Shown here piece after piece: positions 34,501-49,500 of a DNA stretch of 64,000 nucleotides. Origin of the DNA: Sabellastarte sp. h YS-2021 (lineage: Eukaryota > Annelida > Polychaeta > Sabellida > Sabellidae); NCBI GenBank assembly GCA_964017235.1, contig OZ024936.1, positions 35,300,040 through 35,364,039 on the forward strand. Direction: 5' to 3'. The translations under genes were made by a program, and so were the position numbers. Below the pieces are notes generated by a model. That model was not told the origin of the DNA and searched no databases. It worked only from the letters and a program-made list of their open reading frames with translations. The stretch's first letter is position 1; each line of letters begins with the position of its first letter.

Positions 34501-37500
34501 AAAGGGAGTCTCTTCTCATAAGTGTAAAGTTAGCCCATCTGAATTAACATCATGTCAGCCAGGTGGTGTGTGGCTTTTCCTACACAGTAGGCTACATTTT
34601 GATGAAAAGAGGTGAGGTCATTAAGGTCATCCAATGTTTTCTTACATTTTTGCGAGGACTTTCCTTTTGCCATCTCTTGTTGTAGGATGCGTCCATTAAT
34701 CTGAATATCTTCCTTTTGGTCATTCACCTGGTAAATCCTGCTGCATGATTGCATATGTAGGAGCTCTCTTTCATGGCCTTCTCCCATTTTCGTACTGTCT
34801 CTTAGGAGGAGGGGGGGGGGGCATGGAGGTGGTACAGATCCAGAACCCGAAGGTTTAGCTATCCTAGCAACCAGACTGTTGAGTTTGGTGGCATCTGAGC
34901 CCCAGAAGGAGACCTGTCTGGCTGGACGTGAGATAGCAGGATTCACCAGATGAAGGCCATACCTGCGTAGTTGGGATTTTTGGGGGTCTAAGAAATTGGT
35001 CTGTATGAAAACCTCCAGGTTCAGAATTGCGATTTTGGTATCTTGTTTGAGTAATGGAAGTCATGGCTTCCAACTCCTGACAGAACCAGTCATCTGCCGG
35101 TAATTGTACTGATACTTTGCCAACAGGCTGGGATCTAGTGCCCGTAAAGGGATTGTCTTTAGAAGTGTCCCCAGACAATTCTAAGTCCGGTACAAAGTTC
35201 CAGTTCATTTTAGCTCTGATAATGATTTCCCGGTAAGACTGATCTTCAGACACACTGGGCTCTGTTGCCTGTGTCATTTCGAGTTCAGAACCGGTCAGCT
35301 CACCTTCTTCCTCTTCCAGAATCGGTTGGGCTGGAAAAGAGTCAGACGGGTCCAGTATGCAGGTATTGAAAACCGGTTGTTTGTCACCAGGGACAGGACC
35401 AGAATTGTAGAGGTCAGCCAGAGGAGATTTCATATCCGGTTCATTATTAGCCAGTACCGGTTCATCCGGGTCCTCAACCGAATCAGACGGACCGGAAGTG
35501 GTAGCACCAGAATCAAAGAAGGGCTATCAGACACAACAACTGAAGCAGCAGAGTGTGGTATTTGGAGTTTAACACTGGTTTCTCTGCACTACCTAAGTAA
35601 AGCTTCTAAGCATGCAAATCTTGTGGTCCACTCTTCCTGTAAAGAATCCATTTGTTTTTGTTGTAACTGGAGCAGAAGCTGGCCTCACAGGTGAGGATGC
35701 CATGTTTGAATATGCGGAATTGACCGCTTTCAGTACAGTAACAGTAGATGGATCTACCAACCCCTTGTCTTATTTTATAAGTAGGGGTGGGATAATTGCT
35801 TTAATTGTTCTGGAGAAAGAGAATTACATAACTCACAGTCTTTACCAGTGACTCAACGATCGTCACCAATCCCCTTCTCTCTGCATCGTGCACATTTTAA
35901 ATGGGGGGTCGTAAACAGCCATCATATGACCACACATGCCCCTTCTTTGGCCTACTGATGCCATGATATATAGTGAACCGAATATCAAATATTTACACAG
36001 AAAATATTCACCAAACAGACTGAATTTAAGAATATATAACAGTAAAATGCTTGAATGCAAATGGCGCCAAACAAAAAGATAAGGTCACATGACTTGACAG
36101 CGCACTGTGATTGGTGGAGAGGAAGAGTGCTGCCATCTGCCGAGTTGTGGGAAGGTTGCCGGCCCGGTCCAAACATTGCTCAAGACGTCTTTCTTCTGAC
36201 GTTTGGCGGTGCCGGGCATGTCTGTTAGGTAAGATATTTTAAGTTTTATGATTTATATTGCTTGGCTTTGAAGATACGTGTGTATTTTGATTATTATATC
36301 CTTATGTCTTGGTCACATCTTTCCATGCATTAAAATATGTTCACTAAGTTAGGATGTACTGGTTCATCCTTGGTCTGCAGTAGTTTGCTTACACTATAGG
36401 ATCAACATTGAATTGCGCCCCTCACCATCATCTTCAGCGTCAGTGTGTCCCCATGCCTAGCAGCCTCTATTTATGCTCTTCCTATCCCACTTTCATGGTA
36501 GGCTTAGGTCTCTGGCTTACTAGAAGTCTCGAACTGCCAACCTGCACTCGTAGCACTTCTCTATTGCACAGCCACCACCAGGCCCCAGGAGGCCATATGT
36601 TTGTACCAGCTTGTAGTATCTCTAATGAAAGCATATTTTATTGTATCTTCCTTGTTATAAGTATTAATAATTATTAGATAATATTTGTTATTGAACTTGT
36701 AATTACAAATTTCTTTTAAAAACTTTGTGGAAAAGTCTTTATTCATGGTCAAATGTGTGTATTTATTGTTCATTGTTTATCACTGTTTTATTGCTGTTTT
36801 ATCAATTGCTACTGTACCTGTAACTGGTTGCTTATAGCTTTTCATTAATGTTTTCATTAAGAATCTGTATAAACCTCTTACCTAAGAGATAAGTAGGAAT
36901 AACCTACTGTATAGGCTATTAAATATACCCATAACTCACTAGTGGTGCTAGTGTAGGGGTCAGTCACAATAGGTGACTGACCTTTCAGCGTTGCTGGTAA
37001 GAATGTTTTTGTTGTGTGTGTCCCCAATTCTTATTGGTTGACCTTTGAACTTTGGGTCATCCTTGCCGCCAAAACCACCATTTTCATTCAGTTGCATTCT
37101 GAAAACTAAACCAGCAACACCTAAAAACTTAAAATTCTCATTTTACTCGATTTAATTCGATTTTTAACCTTTTTTGGAAACTTGGGAGTTTCAGACAGCA
37201 CACTGAAACTTTCAAGTTTCAGTGTGTTTACAGGCTGTAAAGCTGCCGTTGGAAGTGGACGGGATGCTGCCTGTGACTTTATTACTGTGATGTGACGCCG
37301 TCATACTTTGACACATGCTTGTATAGCTCTGGGATTTCTGGAGCGAGATAGAAGGGCTGTATACTATTTTTCATGCTATCTTTGTCATCACCTTTAAATA
37401 CAACCCTCTTATCCGTTATACAAGCATGTTTCATACATTGTTGTTTTATTCAATTAGTGTCAACATGCCAAAGAAAACTTTCTTTTGTAAAAAATGTGGG

Positions 37501-40500
37501 TATGAACATGAAAGACCTATCAATTCCAAATGTGTGAAACCCATTCAGGACAGTGATGAAGAGGAAGTGGTTGAAAGTGGAACTGTGAATCAGGACATTA
37601 ACATGCAAATATTGTCAGAACTCAAGAGTTTGAGTGGTAGACTGTCAAAGGTTGAAAGTAAAGTAAACCAAGAAACACCTACTACCAGTACCAGCCGAGG
37701 TGAAGATACTGAGAGTTCTACTGCAGTCAACAAAGATATGGTCCTACCATCACTCCACGCCCTCAGAAGCTCTGTCAGAGTCCAGGAAGAGGTGGACAGG
37801 TGACTAGAGGAACTTAAGCAGTTAAATTCACAAGGCAAGTACAAGTCACAACGTGGTGGTAATGAAGTAGTATGGTGTAAAAAAGAGGTCCCGTGGCCCC
37901 AGAAATTTATTTTGAGTGGTAGCAGTAAAAGTCGCACCACATATGACAGTCTTACCATGTCACAATGGGTCTCGGGTTTTAGTCACATTATTAGAGAAGA
38001 AACTGATTTAGGTGTCAAAAATCTCATGCTTGACTATCTTGCAGACTTGATGGAAGACAGTTAAGACTTTGGTTGGCAGGAAGCCAAGGGCTGCCATGCA
38101 GTTTTGTTGGTAAAAATGGAAGAGGGTAAAATTAATTGGTCTGATACAGAAAAAATTGACAGAGTGCGTATAATCCATGCTCAGAGATCAAGTCAGTTTC
38201 AAAGTCAGTCTGTAAATGCTAGAAATCAGAATAGAGAGAAGCCTACTCCCTGTAAATTCTATCAAAGGGGCACGTGTGGTAAAAAAAACTGATCATCAAA
38301 ACAAGGGCCATACTTACTTGCATGTCTGTTCCCAATGTTTTGTAAATGGAAAACCTCCACCCTGCATAGGATTGTAAGAGGTTATCAAAAAACGAGCCTA
38401 CTGTCACTTCAAAAAATTATACAACCAGAATCATTGCTAACCCTGCTTTTCTGAATTGTACAAGCCTTAATTGGAGGCAGTACTGGTTCAAATACCAAAA
38501 ATTGACATATGCTGAAGTTGTTTCAAAAAAACTTTTGTTAAAAAATTAACTTCCGACAAAAACATTGGCAGTCATACCACAATAACTGATATCAGTGACA
38601 ACACAAAGTACTTTAGCAACGATTTGCAGGTAAACCATGTCAAGTTACAGAGTGACACATGTAGAAAAACCTGTAATGTTACACAGGTCTCAATCATGGA
38701 CAAAAGTCAGCAGGTCAATGTTATTGTTAAAAATAGCGAGAAAATAGCCAATGTTGACCAGAAAAGACCAAGAAAGCAACGTGTTAAAACTATCAATACT
38801 ATCCCTATTGACAACGATTTTTATGATCAGTTGGAAGGCTTTGGCAACAATAAATTCTGGCCCCTATTGCATATGCAGGAGAATATTACACAAGGGCGTA
38901 ACATTGAACAAACTTCAAGCAATGACAAAAACACTGAAAACCCCTGTCCCACTGGTCGGGTTTTACCTCGAGATTGGGGTGATGCTGTAAATAATGTCAG
39001 ATCTGAGGTTTCACCCACTAGGGTTCACTCTACCACTGCTGACATGTGTTGCTCTGTAAATAAAAGTAACTTAAATGGGAAAGAAAGTAATGGTGTGGTA
39101 AAAAGTCACAAAAGACTCAACATGACTACATTGCATGTTGATTCTCAAGACGGCAACAAGGTGAGTGAAAATCCTGGATTAGGTCATGAATAACACCATG
39201 TGGTGGGCAACGTTGTCATCTCTGACTGTCAGGCTGAATCAGTTAACTCACTCACAGACAAGTATAACCTTGACCTCAGATTTAATCACAGACATAATGA
39301 TCGCTTGTCAATGGCTAATGGTTCAAAGCTCTTTCAGGCCTGGAAGGCCCAGACTGGCTATTGTTTCATTCCTCTTAATGACCTTGTACTACCAGATACT
39401 GTCAATATAACTCCAAGTCTAGGTGACCCCATTGCTGATCATAAATACATAAAAAAGAAAGCTGTGCACAATTATCTAGGTTCACAACTACAGATTAAAT
39501 CTCAGTTAAACTCTAATGTCTGGGACAAATATCTTCAAGGTTATTGGGACAACCAGCTTACTCTCCCCCTGCATTGTGGCTTTCCACTAGATTTCAACAA
39601 CCATTCTTTGTTAAATGGTAATGATACAAATCATAAGTCATCTACTGATTACATACAGGATGTCCAACAATATTTACAGGAGGAGCAGCAATTTGGGGCC
39701 ATACTTGGCCCCTTTAAGCACCCCCTAATAAAAGAACTACATGTCCCTCCCTTCATGAACAGGGACAAACCAGATTCAAATAAGAGGCGAGTAATAATTG
39801 ATCTCAGTTACCCCATAGGCGCTTCTGTTAATGCAGGTGTCGGTAAGGACACATACCTAGGCATTGAATTCATACTCACTCTCTCCCCCTAGTATCGATC
39901 ACATCACTAATCACATAGTAAGATTAGGAAAAGGTTTTAAAATATTCAAGATTGACATATCCAGAGCTTTTAGGCATGTGAAAATAGACCCTGTAGATTA
40001 TCATCTTTTAGGCCTTAGACTTGATAACTACGTCATAGACATCTGTCTGCCTTTCGGGTATAAGCATGGCTTGGCCATTTTTCAGCGCCTAGGCGATGCC
40101 ATAAGGTTTATGATGGCTAGAAAGGGCTTCTACATCACTTCATACATTAATGACATCCTTGGACAAGAATTGGTAAAGCTGACATAGCTTTTGAGACTTT
40201 ACATAGCCTTCTTGTGGAACTTGGTTTGAACATGAGCCAGAAAAAAATGGTTACTCTTACTACCACAGCCATATGCCTAGGGGTCAAAATAAACACAGAA
40301 ACTTTTAAAATTGCAGTACCTCAAGAAAAACTAGACTAAATTAGGCATACTTGCAAAAGCTGGACTCTTACCACCAATAGTTTTAAGAGGAGCTTGCAAT
40401 CCCTTCTTGGCAAGCTATTATACATATCCAAATGTGTCAGGGCTTCTAGACCCTTTTTAAACCGTATGCTAGATGTCCTTAGGTCTGTTGATAAGCTTAA

Positions 40501-43500
40501 CAATGTAAAACTCACTGCTGGCTTTCACCAGGATCTTAAGCTTTAACGGTACCAGCTTCTTCAAGCATACCGAGAATACAAGGTGAAATTGAGCTGGATG
40601 CCTCATTGCAAGGTCTTGGAGCGATTTTCAATAAGCAGGTCTATGCTATAGTACTTCCTAGTGGTTACATGGACTTTGGCATTGTTCATTTGGAAATGCT
40701 AAACATTCTGGTGGCCCTTTGCACCTGGGGCCACTATTGGGCTGGAAAAGCCATTTTGGTCCATTGTGATAACTAGGCAGTTGTCTCTGTTATTCAATCT
40801 GGCAGAACTAAAGACCTCGCACTAGCAGCATTGGCTAGAAATATTGCAATAGCCACTGCTACTTATGACATTGACCTATACATATTTTGGGCAAGAATAA
40901 CAGTATTGCCGATGCATTATCTAGATGGGCCCTTGGCCCCCAGTTTCAGCAAAAGTTCTATACTTTATGCCCAGACCATTACTGGGTATACCCCAGAGAG
41001 GATGCCCTCTATATTGATAGGTCTATATGATTTCAGGTTGTAACTTGGCCATTGCTGACCTCTCTTCAAGAGCCAATCATAGAATACAGCAGGCTTTCAG
41101 GGACTCCACTTCCAAGGCCTACAACAGCATGTTTAGGGTCTTTCTGGCTTTCTGTGTTTTTGCTCGAATACGAACGTCACAAATCACTATTGATACCATG
41201 CTGCCATTCCTTGAATTCCTGGTCTTCAATGGTTCTACAAACTCTGCTGTGGCGAATTACATTTCTGCTCTCAAAGCTAAGTTCATCATTTTTCGTTTAG
41301 ATATTACATTGTTTGACTTACCTAGAATTAAATATTTTACTAAGGCCCTTACTTTGAAAGCTCCATTTAAAGTTACACTCAAATCGATCATTGATCCAGT
41401 TTTAAATTCTATTGCCCTTCAGTGTGACTCCATGTATATGGGACAGATCTTTAAGGCTGTATATCTCCTAGCTTTCTTTTCTTTTCTCAGAATATCTAAC
41501 TTGGTTCCTCACTCCATCTCTTCTTTAACCCTTTAGAGCAACTTTGTAGAGCTGACATAATATTTGCAGATCCAGGGGCTCATATCCTGGTAAAATGGAC
41601 AAAAACTCTTCAGTCCAAAAAATACAATAAAGGTTATCAAGATTCTCACCTTCGCTTCCCTTGCCATTTGTCCTGTTGCAGCTCTTAAGAAACTATTGAG
41701 CATCACACCAAAATGGAAAAATAAACCCCTGTCACCATATGTGAGTTCCCCTTACAGATACTAGGCTGCGGAAAGATCTAAAGCAAATTTTAACCAAGTT
41801 GCAATTACAAACCTCCGACATCACCGTCCATACGTTCAGGTGCTCTGGTGCCACCCTGGCATTCAATACTAGTGTTCCAATCCAGGATATCCAGAGCCAC
41901 ATGGACTTCCGACTGTGTATGGTCATACATCACACAGAACCACCAAGCTTCTGATAAGGTCGCTCTGGGCTTCAAGTCCTTACTCCTACCCTAGTCTACT
42001 TTGGGGTTTGGGGTTTATACTACCCTATACTACATACACATCTAGACCATACATCTATTCTATACTGTTATTGCATTAAGTTTAACTCAAATATATACAT
42101 AATTATCTGTTAGAGCTTCAGTACTTAACCAATAAACTAACAGTTGTAAATTGTATAGTAACAACCAAATGGCTAGTAACTGGAGTACAACTTAATTTAA
42201 GTCCACCTTAATCCGGTATGTAACTATGCACAGTAAAACTTGCTCATATGTAAATGTACTCTTAACTTAAGGGTTTCTTATGATAAAGTACCATAAGCTT
42301 TCCTTAGGTTTATGAAATTGTCTTGTACAAAAATGGCCTTAAGGTGGCCTTATGTTAATGTAATGCTGTTAGTCTGCTCTTAAATTCATGTATGGTCTTA
42401 TATCTTCAACAAAAGTGTAACTTAGATTAAGATCACCTTAGGTGTGGGTGAAGTAACTATGTTTGGGGCGGTCACATAGGTGTATAATAAAGTGTATGTA
42501 AATAAACTCGTAGATATAGATATATATAATAAATATAAATACATTAATTTTATCCCACTGATGTTTTTCATTGATTATTCTATTAACTTACCAGATCTCA
42601 TACAGGACACTGTATGCAGTTTAAAGATCCATGACAGCTCATGTCTTCTTTGCATTCCTGTCTCATTGAATCCAAACTTTGGTGTACACCATTCTAGCAC
42701 AGAAAAATCCATATGGGATGCTCTATGATTGTCCGTGGTGAAATGTCTAGATACTGGTGTACATTTGCTGTGTTTGGGATTTAGGACTGAATTTTTATTT
42801 TCATAAATTCTTTTTCTAAATTTCCTACTAGCTTCACCAACATAGTACATTCTGCATTTGGTACATGTTATTAAATATATAATGTTATTTAATTCATATG
42901 ATATTCGTTTTGGAAGGTTAATGCATTTGTAGGTGGTTTTGGTGTAGTTGAATGTAACTACTGTTGGTTTTTTTAATTAGTGGACAGTATTAGCACCCAA
43001 TCTGACAGATTTTGGGAATTTGATTTCTCTCTATAGTAGTTTCACTTTGAAGGTTTATTTCTGCATTGGTGATAAGATCTCTGAGATTAGGGCGTGCTCT
43101 ATATACCAAGATCGGTGGTTTGGGAAATAGGTTCCCACAGTCAGTGCTGTTGGAAATGATGTTCCAATTACACTGCTGGATTATTCTTTCCCAAGATCTC
43201 CTGAGGGTAGGATCTCTAGTGTTGTTCACATTGAACCTGAAGTCTACTAAACTGGGGAATTTATTGTTCTACAGTCTGGATTCAATGGTCCAACTGTTGG
43301 ATGAAAATGAGACTTTATTCCTGTAAAGAGTCTTAAGTATACAGGTTTAGCTTCTGGAGGGTACTGCTCCCTCTCGTCAGTCCTTCTGCTGGTGCTTGCT
43401 CCAGGAGAAATACTTCTCTTCTTTTTTTCTGGAGTTGGAAGGGAGGTTCTCTAACTTCATGCGAGCCTCCATAAGGGTGGCTAAGGTGTCTGTGGACAAC

Positions 43501-46500
43501 CTGTTTGAGGTAGGGATAGATGTGTCGCCCAAGATGGAGATGTGATTTTAATGTCCACTCTGGAAGGTGCATCAACAAAGGTGGTCTTGCTGTTTGATTA
43601 TGAAGCAGCACTCATATTGAAAGATAAATAATAAAGTTGCTGGTAATCAATTAGTGACAGTACATTGCCTGATACAATTTATATTAGTACTATAATTATA
43701 TTTCGACCATAATCTGTATAAATCTCATCAGAGGCTATATGCCATTCAGTGTTGAATGTCCTGAAGTGTTCAATATTGAGAAGTTTGTCCTTTAGTTAGG
43801 ATTTTATAAGAATCTCAACATTGATTCCTAAAGCTATAAATATATTATTTTGTTCTTTCAGATATTGGATGTCTGAGGATGAAGCAGATGTGTCATCCAC
43901 ATGCATTACATCCTGCCATCTCATACATTAGTGACTTTTAAGATCACTAATACAGAACAAAGTGACATTCAGAGGTCACCTCTTTACTACTTTACCATTT
44001 AACTTTATATATGCCTCTACGCTTTTAGTGGCCTTCAAAGGTCGCGTGTTTCCTATCACTTTATATCTTCAACTTTTAAACCTTTATGGTCATTATTTTA
44101 TCAATTTTAATGGTTGTTTGTATTGATTAATGGTTACCTACCCAGTGACCTTCAGAGGTCACCTACTGTTATAACATTTATATCCACTACTGCCTTGAAA
44201 GGCCTACTGCCACCTGGGTTATAGTGTCTGCATATGGCACCTTTAGGGGGAACTACACCATTATGTGCTTAAGTATTTTGTAAATAATCTTTGGATTATC
44301 TTTTATAAAGTAGCCATTTTAAATGAATTTATTATATAGATAATGGCTAAGTAGCGCTCCATTATGTAAACTTAATGGCCTGAGGCCCTGAAAGGGCCGA
44401 AGGGTCATTAAGTTTACATAATGGAAGCACTACAAGGCAATTATCTATTATAAAACCCTGTAAATCAAAACAATTAATTAATTTAATAATTTAACACCTT
44501 TTACCAAACAATCAACCTAGACAATCTTTCCAATGTTTCCTTTGGTGTGCATACCATATGGGGCTGTCACTAAATTAGTTTTATGGTTGTTTTCTTTTAT
44601 TTTATTTTAATACACAATCAACATCGTTTCACCATGTTTACCATTGGTTTTCCTTTATGGGAAAATACAATTTTGGATAAAGCTTGAAAAGTTTAATATA
44701 ATCTGACTGCCACAAAATTTAACCATGGATAATGATAATCGATAAAAATATGGTTCTGTGACTTACAGAAAGCACTTTCCAGAAAAAAAATTAGACTGCT
44801 TATTTAACAATGCTGTGGACAATTTGTTGTGGTGAGTGTTTCATGTTATTTTATTAATCTGTGCTTATTTTAAGATGGTAAGCTATTATTTTTGTGTTTC
44901 AGGCATTGAAAGTACTAGAAACTGGAGAATTACTTACTTGTTTTATTTTGTGTTGAAGTTTTTGGGTTTCTCAAGATTTTTATTTTGTATGCTTCTTTGT
45001 CTCTTAATTTGGAATCAAGGAAAAATGCTTCCTGGAAAGATTGTCTCCTGGAAAAAAAGCCTCATAGAAAGAATGCCTACTCCACATTTTGTATTTCAGT
45101 AATACCTCCTATGAAAATTAATCCACAACATTAAGAACAAAATTCATTTCAACCACAAACAGTGTATCGTTTTACAAGTATATAACAAACTGTAATAAGG
45201 TAAATTAAAATCTTTGTTTTGAACTTAAACACATTGAAAATTTAAATCAAATATAAACCCAGCAGTAATGCATTTCAGTACTGCATTTTTGCACTATGTT
45301 TCTTTTTCTCATTTTACTTGAGTACATTTTGAGCCACTAAAAACACTCCTTTTAATATAGTATGCTGGGTTAGATTTTCACAGTGAGTTTGTTTGAAAGT
45401 TAGCTGCTCCTTTGATTAAGTTCACAGAAGATTACTGTAAAGTCAGATTGTAAAGAAATGCAAAGAATTAAAAAAATATCCAACTTTATAAATTAAATTG
45501 CTTGTGTTGTATTTGTCAGGAGGTATTTTTTCAAGGTAGCATTTTTCCAAGAGGTATTTTTCGGTAAACTCTGAATGTCATTCAGAATTGAAAAGACTTT
45601 GTAAATGTACCCACTGAACTAATTAATATGAAAGAAGTTGTGAAAACATTTCAATATTGAATGCATTGTGCTGAGGATGACTGGCAAATACTAAGTACCC
45701 TTTTGTTCTTGGCAGACTGGCCATTGAACTAAACCACAATCCACTGATAGAAAATAATGTAGTGTTAACTCTCCATTATGCAAAAATAATGGAGAGTTGA
45801 GACAATGGAAGGGTCGCCCGTCTGGGTTTTATATATAATTAACTAGTTTCAGTGATAATTGATAATATTGCCAAGCGGTTAGTAGTCACTGTTATAATTG
45901 TTATATATAATAATAATAATAATAAATTTTTAAACCCCTTTTTGCATATTATTGATTACTAGGAATGTGAATAAATTATGTTCTTAACTTAAATCTTGAT
46001 TGATTGCACCTTAACTTTTTATAATAAAAACATAACTTAAGTTCTTGATTTTGGGTGACCTTATATTTGACAGCTAGTATCTAAGGCCACCCTAAATAAT
46101 TTGGCTGAACCCATTTTTACTTGTTTGTTCTTAACCTAAGGAGACCTCAAATTATCTCATTAAATCATCTTACTAAATTTTAAATTATTATGTATTTAGC
46201 TAACAAGTGTACATAGAGCAGAGTTTAGTTATGTGTTTGTAAATAAAAAAATAAATTCCCCATTGGGGCTTGTTTCATTTGCATATCCCTGATCCAAGAC
46301 AATGAAAGTTCTTGCTGATTCTAATTCCAATTGGACTTTTATAAGACTTCATCCCACTCTCTCTTTACTAAGGGGACTCACTAGCACAAAAACAGTCACC
46401 CACTTTCAGCATCCTATGGAGTATGCCAGGCAAATATAGAAAATAAGTTGGGTATGGTTCAGCATAGAGGTAGGATCTAAGAATCTTTCTGATAAAAGGC

Positions 46501-49500
46501 AATAGAGGGGGTGCACGAATCTCATCACTTAAAACAGTGGAAGCATCAAAACCAAGCTATAACCAAAACTTGCAGAAAGTGAATCATTTGATAACAGAGC
46601 CCCCTACACCAAAGCATGTCTGGAGACAACTTAAAAAAATGGAATGATCAATGACATCAAAGGCAGTGGAGATGTCAAGCATTACCAAGGCAAGGCCATA
46701 CGTCCACCTCTTGACAATGACAAGTGAACTTAGGTTTTATGGACAGGGGAGTAGTCTCAGTCGAATGACCTGCTTTATAAGCAGACTGGTACAAGTTGCC
46801 GTGGACATGGATATGTTTTAACAGCAGTTTGGCAACCACACATTCAGTCAGTTTTGATATGAAACAAATCCAAATTATGGCAAAAGTTTTTATAGCACGG
46901 CAGGCAGAGAAACCTTTTTAATGACAGGGGTAAATATAAAGCTGTTTTGAAACCATCGGGGACATGCCCATCGATGAGTGGGCAATTGACCAGTTTTAAG
47001 ATTAGGCTTGTTCATTTAAAAAGAACCACAAAACCAAAGTTTCTCCAAGAGACATATTTGTAGCTTGTACTTTTCAATGAAAGGAGAAAAACCCTCTCAG
47101 TGCGTTAGAATTTAGTTTTTATTTATTGATAGAAAAAAATGGAGACATTTGAATTAATACCAAGTTGGTTTAAAACTCTCGGGTTACAAAACAAACAACA
47201 TGTAAAGAAGTGAAGTGTGTAATCTTTGGGTTATCCAATTTAACACACAGGCATGGCCAAAGTATACACCACTGTTACATATTATAGACTATATTATTAT
47301 CATTGAGTTATTGTTACGGTAATTAAATGGTTGGATGTTTTGACGATACAAACTTAAAGGATTCAAACATTGAAACTACTTACAATTGATTTTATTAACA
47401 GTTTTAAGCATTTGCACCTTATATTCCCTGGTCTACACCCCATCTTTTATATTGCATTTGAAAAAATGATCCCTACTAGCATGGATATTCACGATCCCTA
47501 CCTCAAGAGGAAAATAATGGAACTTACAATGCATTAGACAATGCTGTTGTGTTTATTATGTACAGTTACCAACCAGGGATTAAGCCAAAATTAATCCCAT
47601 CCTTTTGGAGATGAGGGTTATGGTCTCAGCTCGGTCATTTTATATCTAGGGTGTACTCCGTGATAGCCCTTCTTAAGAGCAGGATTAATTTGGACTAACA
47701 TTATTCAATTCAGGAGTTAAATTGGGGTAAAATCCTATAAGGTCTATCAGGTCCCAAAACCAACTCCCCCCTGGCCACCCTGGGTCTGCTACTACCATTT
47801 GCATGCACAAGTTCTCAATTTTGTATCAATTTTAGAATGACAGGTATTGGACAGTAGGCATAACCGTCTAGTGCCTCCCACGAGATATTCAATGCATCTA
47901 CTGCCATTGCATTTGGATCTGGGGCTGGTGAAACATACAAAGGTACTTTGTTGTTCAGTTTTGTTGCAAACATGTCTACCATTGGTTTGTGCAAAGTTTG
48001 ACAAATTATGTGAAAAACTTTCGGATGAAGTGACCACTCTGTTGAATGATTTTGTCCCTGCATGAAAAACTGGCTGCTATCACATTTAGACAGAACTGTA
48101 TGTGGCAAACCCTCAGCAAAATCGCTCTGGGATTGCAAAATCTAGCAGGAAGTCTTGCTTTTGTTGATAGGCATAGCCAGAATAATTTTGTGACAGTGTT
48201 TCAGAATGTGTGCAACTCTTGGATGGCACTTGTTTGTTAGCCATAACTTGTAGTACAACTGCAAATGGCCTCCAGGAGGTGTATCCACTGTTCTTTCATA
48301 GTCGTTTCCTTCGTCCAACAAGACCCCCTCTGGTGGGTTGTGAAGATTTGTACTGAGTTTTATTGTCCTGTTGGCCACAAAAAGAACTCTTGCCACAGCT
48401 ATCAGAAAACGAGGAGGCACGGTTGAAGTCTGACCTCAACTTCCTTGCATTGAAGATTGGCTTTGACTCCATCTTCTCCTTCTTTGGGGAATGGCTGCAC
48501 TTATATTTGTTCTCAATGTGATTAGAAATGATGGAGAAATCAAATCTACAGAAGTAAAGTCTGACCTCCAAAGGCAATTCCTGTCATGTTCATGCAAATG
48601 TGGGGCAGAATATCTCAAGATGGTATCTCGCCTGTTGAACTCCATATTGCAAGCCATAGTCATGGATGCTTCTGTAACTGTTATGGCCACGGGCAAGCAT
48701 GGTAGCAATTACCGGTTGCCTTAAGTTGCAACAGGAAAAGACAAAAATTTAACTTAACAAATTTATTTAACAATTAAAAATAAAGATTACAGTCAACTGG
48801 TATGCTCTCAATAGTACATACAATGATACAATAATGAAACCAATCTGACCTGGCCACTGTAACTGACAGTAAAGTTTGTCCACTGTATCAAGCAATCTGT
48901 CCTGTGATTTGTCCTATGGTCTATCCTGTGATCTGTCCAATGTTCACTAACACACAGATATCTATATCCTGTGATCTGTTCAATGTTTCATAACACGAAA
49001 TGTCCTTATCCTGTTATCCTTTTGATATCCAATCACACAAAATATCTGTATAGAGATATTCAGAGAGTTTGCACGACTGTACTGTCTGCTCCAAGATATG
49101 GACAATGTCCAAAATGCAGTAAATCCACTCTCTGGTAGAACTACACACTGTGTGCAGGTGAAAAAGTATCCAAAGTACAGCAAATCGATCCAGACACTGT
49201 ATCCAGTTCACTCCAGTAATAGTTCAATCACAAAGTATAAAGTACACAAAAAGCATATATCCAGTTGATAATACAATGTAGCTCTAAGATAAAGTTAGCC
49301 TTCTAAGTTGAATTTAACACCTGTTACCAGATTCACCAATGAAGTTCTAGAACCTATAGGGTTCCCTAAATCTATTAATAGAACCACTGAGGTTAGCCCA
49401 TAGGGATTCCCCCAGTCTATAAATAGATCAATACTATATAACCACAAAAATAATCTATAACTCAATTACCTTATATGGTAATATACAGACATAAAGCTTA

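Larger units (their letters stand above)
31088..36237 (-). mobile_element. DIRS-like retrotransposon D with inverted terminal repeats
   Basis: Long inverted repeats bound the element (31088-31249 and 36093-36237; outer end atatcttacctaacagacat on each strand). Between them, on the minus strand, lie gag-like (35433-34530), RT (33982-33261), RNase H (33259-32475) and recombinase (32427-32026) pieces. Inverted terminal repeats with RT-RH-YR order fit the DIRS1 group and distinguish D from elements A-C. The RT core and the YR catalytic half are missing, and a MITE has inserted near the 3' end. It is transcribed in the same sense as the host receptor gene. Confidence 0.8.
37030..42000 (+). mobile_element. 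Ngaro-like YR retrotransposon C (degraded)
   Basis: Same ORF order as A and B, strongly diverged from both. An inverted CCAAT motif (attggttgacc, about 37035) precedes ORF1, as in A and B. All ORFs carry stops or frameshifts. The ends were not defined. Confidence 0.7.
43331..46479. other. intronic stretch with palindromic MITE-like pieces
   Basis: No gene was recognised. The 43333-43611 minus frame has no known motif. Two short palindromic elements lie at about 44327-44452 and 45767-45798, listed separately. Confidence 0.4.

Noticed and set aside
36408..36677. Plus frame of 89 codons
   Set aside because: Cys/Ser-rich low-complexity translation without homology signals; probably chance.
43333..43611. 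Extension of the Penelope-like ORF
   Set aside because: Translation does not show RT motifs expected upstream of the nuclease region.
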